From positions 1 through 30,408 of the forward strand of contig JBBBWG010030820.1 of the NCBI GenBank assembly GCA_037176905.1: a DNA stretch of 30,408 bases. Direction: 5' to 3'. The stretch comes from Azolla pinnata. Its lineage: Eukaryota; Streptophyta; Polypodiopsida; Salviniales; Salviniaceae. Below the pieces are notes generated by a model, which saw nothing but the letters and a program-made list of their open reading frames with translations, did no database searches and was not told the DNA's origin. A program made the translations under genes and the position numbers. Positions 21,032-28,384 of the stretch are shown here, one piece after another; within the stretch, counting starts at the first letter, position 1; each line of letters starts with the position of its first letter.

Positions 21032-23262
21032 CGTTGTGATATTGAAGAATGAGAAAGGAATAGCTTCTTTGACAAGATTGCACATGATAAATCACATTGT
21101 GAGAGCATCATTTCTCTACATCATATTGGTTTGGTATAGACTAGGGTAATAATTCAAAATCTAAGATTATAATCATGTGGGCGTACCCCTAGATGTGGTG
21201 GTGGCGCTTTAACGCAAAAGATCCAGGATGCATCTTTCTTTCGAGTTGTTTTTCTACTTGTGAAGATGTTTAGAATTTGGATTATGTCCTGTCATGCTGC
21301 ATGAAATGCACTTTCTTTTTGAGGTTTAGACAATAAAATAATTGGGTTTTCATTCCAACTGTTACTATGTAAAAGGTTTTTCTCACCCAGGTGGAACTGG
21401 ACTTCTTGGCCAGGTTTTCTGTTTTGGTTGTTTAGCTGGGTCACCGTAATTCTGCACGCTTGTCGAGGACTTAGCGTAGTGCGAAATGAGGTCAGTGCCA
21501 TGGTTGATCTGTATACAAAATACAGATATTTTGTTGATCATATGTTATCAGAGAGCACAATCTTATTTTGCACTACCTGAGGATTATGTACGGTTGTTTG
21601 ACGTGTACTCCAATTCCGCACATTGTAGTAACAAATATGATGTAATTAGGAGTACTGTTCCTTATTATGGTATTTAATGAATGATGGATTTCGCATCTTT
21701 GATGCCATTTTTGGATATGTTCCTCATTTATTCGTTTGTTTGGAGAAGCACTGGAAATGCTATCAACTATTTTGAAGCTTATAGACAACGGTTTTGTATG
21801 CATCAAGAAAGAAAGAATGTGTTTAGCTGAAATCATTCACTAGACATGCTGATAGTCCATACTCATATCGTATATGACATGTTTAATTTGCATATCAAAA
21901 AATGCTTCTCTGGTTAGCGTGGAAATGGTTCTTAATTAAGAGTGATGCCCTTTCCACACTCATGTGGCAGAATGAAGGGATTCCGAAGGAGTACATTCTC
22001 TAATTGGGTGCCCCTGAACAAACTGAATGTTATTACAACTGAATCCCTGCATCAAGCATCAGAATGCATGCAAAATGGGCTATTGCACATGCAAGTATAA
22101 TGTGCATTAGATATTACGAGCACCCTTTATATTGTGTTTGTGTGTATAGTATGAGGTCTTCTAACATCTACTCTACACTACACAAGGGGGCATTAAGCAA
22201 ATTGGAGCTAGAATGCCGGAGTTGAGATGAGTGCAGATTTTGTTTAAAGAAATCAGCATCTATTTTCTTTTCTCACCGGGTGCAAATACATGGATCTGTT
22301 GTAGGAACCTAGCTATGATAAATGGCTTTGTTGCCCTCCTCATTCTCTGGTTGTGTATGGGAGCACATTGCGGAACGAATGTTTTCCCAGACAAGGTGAA
22401 AGAGCGGTCTGATTTGATCTTTGATTATACTGTAGTGTTTAATGAGGTGCAGAATTCAGAGGGTATGATGTACTTTTTTCACCAGTAAACAAACGTTGAT
22501 CTTATTCATCCATTCATCGAGTTTAGTTGCTTTTTGATGGCCATTTTGATCAGTTTTTTCGCACAGTATGCATACTCCTTACAAATAGACGAATCTAGTA
22601 GATGAGTAAATTGTTGACTCCATTCTCTCAAAACAAGCGCTTTTCTGCTCTGAAATGATAGAAGATTTGTTCAAATCTGAACCCAATACTCGATGTTTTT
22701 TCTCTGCTGTAACAATGATCAAAATGTTTCTACTTTGAAGGCGCATACTTGAATATTTTACAAAATAATACCACCGATATAATGTACAGCACTTTCTCGT
22801 GCGCCTCAGTGTCGAATCATCATCAAGCACAAAGAATAGTTTCTATCAAAACGAGTTCAATTCTTCTCTCCTACAGAGGATTCTACTCTCGACTTTTTTT
22901 TTTTTGCAATTGGTGGTTGAGTAGTGCATGTTCCATCAAGAATGAAGCTAGAATATATTGTGCAAGATGTGGAGCCAAGTCAATTGGTACTACTTCATTT
23001 AGCATATCATTTCTTGTTAGTTGTGAGAGAGTCTCCTCTCAGCAAAATCTCATCAAATTTGGGGCAGCATTCTCCTCTCCTGGAAACCCCATCATTTGGG
23101 CTTTCAATCTCTAGAATATCAGCATCACTACACAGCATTAAAGCAGATTGCTCTCATAGATCCTTGGAATGTTGAGAAAACCAAGCCGTTTCCAGCGAAA
23201 GCTGTAAGGTTTTTGTAGCTTTTGAACAGAGTTAGTAGCTACATAAAAACCTAAGGACAAGG
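21032..23262. other. Intergenic region between two convergent genes
   Basis: The region lies between the stop of the RIN4-like gene (+) and the stop of the PPR gene (-), so it should hold both 3' UTRs. ORFs are short. One + frame from about 22310 encodes a signal-peptide-like start ('MINGFVALLILWLCMGAHCG') but no family I recognise and no support from splice sites or promoter. Nothing else of note was seen. Confidence 0.5.
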
Positions 23263-26200
23263 TTATTTGATAACACAAGAGTTGTGTGGTAATGCCTCAT
23301 TGAAAGATAGCTTAGCAACATCCATATTGCCCCATTTTCGACAGGCGCAAAGGAGTACAAGTCCGACCAAAGGATCGCGATCCGGACAACCCATCATTGT
23401 CTTCGCAATGGAAATGGCCTTCTCGAAGTTTCCCCCTGACCCGAAAGTTGCCATCATGCATGTGTAGTGCTCTACTGTGGGCACGATACCATACTGTGTG
23501 ATCATTTCCTCGAACAGAATGGCAGCTTCCTGCGATCTTCCTGAACAGCTAAATGCATGCATCACGCTGAGGAAGGCGACCTCATTCGGAGCGACTCCTT
23601 CCATCTGCATTTGCATCAACGCATCGAGTGCCTGATGCGCCCGCCCTTGTTTCGCATATCCTGCTATCAATGCGCCCCAGGACATTGCATCTCTGCAAGG
23701 AAGGCTTTCCAACACAGCTTGTGCTTTCCTGAGCATCCCAAGCTTGGCATACATGTCGACCAACGCGTTGCCGAGCCGCGGGTGTTTCTCTAGGAAGCGC
23801 TTGTTGAGGATTTCCCGGTGGATTTGCTCCGCGTTCCCGATAGCTCCCGCTGTGCCACATGCTCTTAGCACCGACATGAAGGTGACTGCATCTGGCATTA
23901 GGCCATCGTCTCTCTGCATCGCGCTCAGGGAGCTGAAAACTCGACGAGCCTCACCCCTCTCGGCGTACGAGCAGATGAGTGCATTCCAACACACTAGATC
24001 CCGAAAGGGGAGCCCATCTGAGACCATTCGTGCTTCGGCGAGCTCACCACATTTGGCATACATTCCGATCAGCGCAGTTGCAACGACGATGTTTGCTCTA
24101 TCGATCGAGCCCCTCAGGGTAAGCTCAACATGCAGCTGCCTCCCCTTCTCGATAGCTTGCATGTTGCTGCAAGCATCGAGAACCGCAGTGAATGTGAGGT
24201 CATTGGGAGAGACGCCATCGGAGCGCATGTCTTCGAGGACACAAACTAAGGCCTCGTGAGCTTGCCCTCGTGCCATGTATCCGGGAACCAACAGCGACCA
24301 AGTGACCGCATCACGAACATAGGGCAGCTCTAGGAGAAGAACTGCACGAGCTTCCATCAAAGCACCACATTTCGCATACATTTCCACTAGCACGTTCCCG
24401 AGCACCACATTTCCTTCCAGCCATCCCTCGTGCACAATGATCGTATGAATTTGCTTGCCATCTTTGAGATCCCCAGCATCCCCACATACCCTGAGGATGC
24501 AAGCAAGCGTGACCTGGTTCGGGGGTATGCCCTCCCTATGCATCAATCTGATGCACTCCAGCGCTTCATGTCCTTCCCCCTCTTCGGCATACCCACCGAT
24601 CAGCGCATTCCAAGAGTCCCTGTTCCTCGTGGGCAGCTCCTCCAAGACTTGCCGCGATATCGCCATCTTACCACATCTGGCATACATGTCCACTAGTGCG
24701 TTCCCGATCTTGGCATCTTTCTTCGAGAGGCCCCTCGCAACGATCTCCTCGTGGATTTGCTCGCCCTTGATGAAATCGCCATTCCGGCCGCATACCTGCA
24801 GGATGCTGGTGAAGGTGACCTCGTTCGGAGCCACGCCTTCGAACCCCATGCATTGGAACCACTTCAGCGCTTCGCCCCCTTCCCCTTGCTGGCCATACCC
24901 TGCAATCAATGCTGACCAAGCCACCACATCCCGGACGAGAAGCTCATCGAATACCTCCTGTGCTTTTCCGAGTAGTCCATGTTTTGCATACATGTCCACC
25001 AATGCGTTGCCAAGCGCTCTCTCTTGCTCTGACAAACCGAACCTGCATGCGATCTCGACATGGATCTCTTTGGCCCTGTCCACAGAACCGAGGTCGCTGC
25101 AACTCCTGAGGATGCAAAGCAGGGCGACCGCATCCGGAAAGATTCCCTCGCTCCGCATCCCGTTTAAGCACCATAGCACATCATGGTGCCTTCCATCTCG
25201 GGCAAATCCTACGATGAGCGAGGACCAAGAAGACACATTCCGGGTCGGAAGACTATCGAACACTTCTCGTGCTTTGCTGAGCATGCCACACTTTGCATAC
25301 ATCTCAACCACTGAGCCCCCGAGATTGATGTCGCGCTCTAGAAGGCCACTCTCCTTGATCTCTTTGTGAAACTGCCTGCCCTTTCCCACAGCACCTGTTT
25401 CGGCACAAGCTTTCAAAGCACAGATGAATGAGACTGCATCTGGGGAGACACCCTCCCTTTGCATCTGTTCGAAACACTCCAGCGCTTCGTGGCCTCTCCC
25501 AGCTTGCGTGTAACCCACGATCAACGCAGACCAAGAAACCACATCCCGAACAGGGAGATCATTGATCACCTCTCGCGCTTTCTCGAGCATACCGCATTTG
25601 GCATACATATCCAGCAATGCAGTACCGAGCAGCAAAGAGCTCTTCGTGAGCAAATCCCGAACGACGATCTCTTTGCGGACTCTTTCCCCTTCATCGATGG
25701 CCCGCCTCCTTCCGCAGGCCTTCAAGATGCAAGCGAAAGAGACCGAATCGGGAGGAAGGCACTCGACCTGCATTCGGCTGAGGCAAGCGAGTGCCCGGCG
25801 AAGCTCTCCCGATTCGGAATACCCCGAGATGACCGCGTTCCAAGATACATTGCTCCGCACCAAGAGCTGATCGAGCAGAGCTTGCGCAGTTGCAAGAGCC
25901 CCATGTTTGGCATACATGTCGACCAGAGCGTTTTCCAGCAGGGGGCTTGAGAGGCCGCTCCGCAAGATTTCATCGTGGATTCTTCTGCCTGTGCCGAGAT
26001 CTCCCGTGCCGCGAGACGCATTCAGGAGGCAGGAGAACGTGACCTGGTTGGGAAGGAGGCCCTCGATTCGCATGCATTCGTAGCAGCGGAGTGCCTCATG
26101 GCTACGGCCATGCCGGACATAGCCTGCGATCAAGGAGGTCCAAGTGACCACATCCCGGTCGGGGAGCGCTTCGAGCAGCCGTTGTGCTGCAGCGAGCATG

Positions 26201-26307
26201 CCACGTTTCGCATACGAGCACAGCAAGCGAGCTGTTGCCGAGCACGGGGGGGCTCTCTCCGACGATGTTTCCCTGTGAAGAAGCTCTTTGGCGCTTGCAG
26301 ACGACAT
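23263..26307 (-). CDS. PPR protein, PLS subfamily, single exon, 1014 aa
   Basis: One uninterrupted frame encodes nine consecutive PLS-type repeat triplets, each marked by 'DMYAKCG'-like and '(S/T)WxALIxGY' motifs, e.g. 'VVTWTSLIAGYVRHG', 'VVSWSALIVGYTQAG', 'AMSWGALIAGYAKQG', with linking 'CILKACG...GKQIH'-type repeats. A last partial set ('VPTVEHYTCMMATFGSGG') follows and the protein ends 'VLLCACRKWGNMDVAKLSFN'. The repeat array begins at about residue 22. PLS proteins bind organellar RNA and mostly act in C-to-U editing; the deaminase (DYW) domain is missing here, so it would need a partner in trans or act in RNA processing. The start is well supported: an in-frame TGA lies 12 nt upstream of the ATG on the - strand. 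The N-terminal extension is short ('MSSASAKELLHRETSSERAP') and only weakly like a targeting peptide. The long intact frame argues for function. Confidence 0.95.
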   Translation of the reverse strand: MSSASAKELLHRETSSERAPPCSATARLLCSYAKRGMLAAAQRLLEALPDRDVVTWTSLIAGYVRHGRSHEALRCYECMRIEGLLPNQVTFSCLLNASRGTGDLGTGRRIHDEILRSGLSSPLLENALVDMYAKHGALATAQALLDQLLVRSNVSWNAVISGYSESGELRRALACLSRMQVECLPPDSVSFACILKACGRRRAIDEGERVRKEIVVRDLLTKSSLLLGTALLDMYAKCGMLEKAREVINDLPVRDVVSWSALIVGYTQAGRGHEALECFEQMQREGVSPDAVSFICALKACAETGAVGKGRQFHKEIKESGLLERDINLGGSVVEMYAKCGMLSKAREVFDSLPTRNVSSWSSLIVGFARDGRHHDVLWCLNGMRSEGIFPDAVALLCILRSCSDLGSVDRAKEIHVEIACRFGLSEQERALGNALVDMYAKHGLLGKAQEVFDELLVRDVVAWSALIAGYGQQGEGGEALKWFQCMGFEGVAPNEVTFTSILQVCGRNGDFIKGEQIHEEIVARGLSKKDAKIGNALVDMYARCGKMAISRQVLEELPTRNRDSWNALIGGYAEEGEGHEALECIRLMHREGIPPNQVTLACILRVCGDAGDLKDGKQIHTIIVHEGWLEGNVVLGNVLVEMYAKCGALMEARAVLLLELPYVRDAVTWSLLVPGYMARGQAHEALVCVLEDMRSDGVSPNDLTFTAVLDACSNMQAIEKGRQLHVELTLRGSIDRANIVVATALIGMYAKCGELAEARMVSDGLPFRDLVCWNALICSYAERGEARRVFSSLSAMQRDDGLMPDAVTFMSVLRACGTAGAIGNAEQIHREILNKRFLEKHPRLGNALVDMYAKLGMLRKAQAVLESLPCRDAMSWGALIAGYAKQGRAHQALDALMQMQMEGVAPNEVAFLSVMHAFSCSGRSQEAAILFEEMITQYGIVPTVEHYTCMMATFGSGGNFEKAISIAKTMMGCPDRDPLVGLVLLCACRKWGNMDVAKLSFNEALPHNSCVIK

Positions 26308-26365
26308 CTCCCTCCGTCACGCGCATGCGCGTGGCATCCATCAATCACCATGGGAGCTCTTCTTG

Positions 26366-26701
26366 GGGCAATCTGCCATGGAAAGAGAGCAGCATGGTTT
26401 CAACCTCCATCGCCATCACCATCTCCATCTCCATCTCCATCTCCATCTCCATTTCCATCGCCATCGCCATCGCCATCGCCTCTCCTCTCCTTTCCTTTTC
26501 TTTCCTTTCCTTTCCTTTCCTTTCCTTTCCTTTCCCAGGGCACGTCAACGTTCTTCGGGCAATCTGCCATGGAAAGAGAGCAGCACGGTTCCAACCTCCA
26601 TCGCCATCACCATCTCCATCTCCATCTCCATCTCCATCTCCATCGCCATCGCCATCGCCATCGCCGCTCCTCTCCGTTCCTTTCCTTTCCCAGGGCACGT
26701 C
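26366..26701. repeat. Tandem duplication of a composite repeat upstream of the PPR gene
   Basis: Copy 1 (26366-26546) and copy 2 (26557-26701) both run from GGGCAATCTGCCATGGAAAG through GAGCAGCA(T/C)GGTT(T/C)CAACC, an array of CATCTC and CATCGC hexamers, a TTTCC array, and end CCCAGGGCACGTC. Copy 1 has the longer TTTCC array. The block lies 60-400 bp upstream of the PPR start codon, so it is in the promoter or leader of that gene. Frames across it in both strands (Asp-Gly or Ser-Pro/His repeats) are compositional. Confidence 0.9.
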
Positions 26702-26881
26702 CGCGGCGAGCTTGACGTCACAACCGGCTTCACGCGCCGCAGTCCGACGAGGTCCTCCCATGTGCAGGGCACGGCGAGGAGGCATGGCGCGATCAGAAGG
26801 ACGAAGGAGGCAGAATCGGCGGCCATGTCTGCTGCTGCACAGGATTCCGGACCAACGCAGGAAGGAAGAAGGAGACGGCGC

Positions 26882-27007
26882 GCCACGTGTCCGCTCCTGG
26901 GCCGTGCCACGTCACGGACATACGGCCCGCCACGTGGACGCCCTCCGCGCGGGACCTGCCACGTCACGGACATTTGCGGCCTCCTGTGCCTGCCACGTCA
27001 CGGACAT
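26882..27007. promoter_or_regulatory. Cluster of ACGT-core (bZIP/bHLH) sites with a 17-bp triplicated unit
   Basis: The exact 17-mer TGCCACGTCACGGACAT occurs three times: 26905-26921, 26957-26973 and 26991-27007. Each contains CCACGTCA, reverse complement TGACGTGG, the classic G/C-box hybrid ('hex' motif) bound by plant bZIP factors. Two further G-boxes lie between or beside them: GCCACGTGTCC (26882-26892) and GCCACGTGGAC (26929-26939). The block lies about 575-700 bp upstream of the PPR gene and 1.4 kb upstream of the DUF21 gene. Which promoter it serves, if any, is unknown. Confidence 0.6.
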
Positions 27008-27039
27008 ATCGTCTGTTAAGAAACCGGAGCAACGTCGCC

Positions 27040-27175
27040 GCCAAAGAGACGGAGTTGGAAACAGTAGAGACAAGACACGAGAGATATCAGAGACAAGAGA
27101 CAAGAGAGACAAGAGACAAAGACGGAGACAGAAACAGAGATAGAGACAAAGATAGAGACAGAAAGAGAGAGAGAG

Positions 27176-27206
<31 letters not shown>

Positions 27207-27209
27207 TTC
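27040..27209. repeat. Polypurine tract (GA, GAGACAAG and GACAGA units)
   Basis: Almost only purines plus scattered C/T on the + strand: AGAGACAAGAGACAAGAGAG, then AGAGACAAAGATAGAGACAG, then two (GA)n runs (about 27166-27181 and 27189-27206). It lies in the divergent intergenic region and could be a triplex-prone or GAGA-factor-binding element. The Arg/Lys/Asp-rich frames across it are compositional. Confidence 0.8.
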
Positions 27210-27227
27210 CGTGTACGGCCGATTTCC

Positions 27228-27243
27228 TGTACGTATACGTACA
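27228..27243. repeat. Perfect 16-bp palindrome
   Basis: TGTACGTATACGTACA is identical to its reverse complement. It contains two ACGT cores and directly follows the purine tract. A dimeric factor could bind it, but it may equally be chance in a CG/TA alternating stretch. Confidence 0.6.
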
Positions 27244-27401
27244 AAAAGAAATATACCGCCAATCGGAGGAGGCTGCGATTCTTAGTACTCCTCTTTTCGA
27301 GAGAACACGGACGACGACTTTACAGCCAGGATGATAGTGAGCCGACCTGCTGTTCGAGGATCGTTCGTCTGGCTCTGCTTGCTTGCTTGCTTGACAAAAC
27401 A

Positions 27402-27412
27402 GGATTCGAACC
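27402..27412 (-). other. Perfect Pol III B-box (tRNA T-arm-like), possible SINE or tRNA relic
   Basis: On the - strand GGTTCGAATCC matches the Pol III internal promoter B-box, within GTCTGGGTTCGAATCCTG. A full cloverleaf could not be drawn: the T stem has a mismatch, the 3' flank TTTTGTC has no partner, and no good A-box is seen. It is therefore more likely a tRNA-derived SINE head or relic than a working tRNA gene. Confidence 0.3.
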
Positions 27413-28105
27413 CAGACCTCTAAGCTTGCCTCTGGCTGCTGCGTATCGTTCGCCGAACTTGAACAAAGCACACATGATCCGCTCGTGTCTCTTCTTGGCA
27501 TGATGCCCTCGCTCCCTCGTCGACAAGCAAGCTGGCTTCGCACTCGTTCGTTCACCAGAAACATACCACGAAGATCGATGCGTCCTGCGAAATTTCCTTT
27601 GTAGCATTCCGAGGGTGCATGTTAGCGGAAGCGTTTGCGTCTGCTCCCGAGCGCCCACGTCGATCTTTTCTTTCACTTACACATATGCTTACACATCGTG
27701 GGCTCGCGAAGCATATCCCGATTCCGAGACCGAGGAGCTGATCACCTGCTCCCCTGAACAGGCTCCGGTTTTCTCCGGACCGGGATCGTGCCACGAGCTG
27801 CAGTGCTGATTCATCCGATCCATCGGTCGAGCAGAGGGGGAAACATAACTAGGAACTCGCGATCGTGCGGAGCATGCACAGAGAAACCCCGCCCTAAAGT
27901 CTTAGGCTTCTCGAGCGCCCGAGATCAGTACCAATGTGTAGGAGTCGGGAACGCAGCGAACTGAAGCAGTTCTCGCAAAGCTGGAACCCCAGCTCATGGC
28001 ATGGCTCCTCGTACAACGACTCGGCCGCTGACATGCCTTTCGTTTCGGGCACGAGACAGGGTCTTATGATACAAGTCCTTAAGCCCTTAAGCTCTAAAGC
28101 CCTGA

Positions 28106-28135
28106 CCCTAACCCTAACCCTAACCCTAACCCTAA
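28106..28135. repeat. (CCCTAA)5 telomere-type repeat flanked by an inverted repeat
   Basis: Five perfect CCCTAA hexamers (TTAGGG on the other strand). The flanks CCTGACCCT (28101-28109) and AGGGTCAGG (28136-28144) are exact inverted copies and could form a 9-bp stem around the repeats. Most plants have the heptamer TTTAGGG; here the unit is the six-base form. It lies about 250 bp upstream of the start codon of the DUF21 gene, in its promoter or leader. Confidence 0.9.
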
Positions 28136-28292
28136 AGGGTCAGGCTGGACCAAAGGAATATTCTCCATGCAAGAAGAAAGAATCTAGCAACCTGTATCTC
28201 GTGGGCATGCTACCATTCTCTCTCTTCTTCTCTCTCTTTTTTGTATCAAAAGCTAAAATTGATTTGATTTCAATTTGTTTCTGAAGAAGACA

Positions 28293-28325
<33 letters not shown>

Positions 28326-28370
28326 AGAAGAAGAAGAAGCAGAAGCAGCAGAAGAAGCAGCAGAAGAAGG
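28293..28370 (+). repeat. (AGC)n/(AAG)n microsatellite in the probable 5' leader of the DUF21 gene
   Basis: About nine AGC units are followed by AAG and mixed CAG/AAG triplets, ending 15 bp before the proposed ATG at 28385. On the - strand this would read as Ala or Phe/Cys runs, which are artefacts. Length variation here may affect translation of the downstream gene. Confidence 0.85.
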
Positions 28371-28384
28371 GGCAAAGACCCACC

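Noticed and set aside
22231-22488. 85-codon frame with a signal-peptide-like segment
   Set aside because: There is no recognisable mature domain, promoter or splice structure, and it lies between two convergent genes where 3' UTRs are expected.
23267-26351. Many frames of 60-300 codons overlapping the PPR gene on both strands
   Set aside because: They are shadows of the PPR coding sequence, whose regular codon pattern keeps other frames open.
26345-27285. Several 100-300 codon frames on both strands (Asp-Gly, Ser-Pro, Arg-Glu-Asp repeats)
   Set aside because: They follow the hexamer, pentamer and GA repeats; no domain, and overlapping frames are equally open.
27340-27480. tRNA gene on the - strand
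   Set aside because: Only the T-loop/B-box fits; the acceptor, D and anticodon stems cannot be built.
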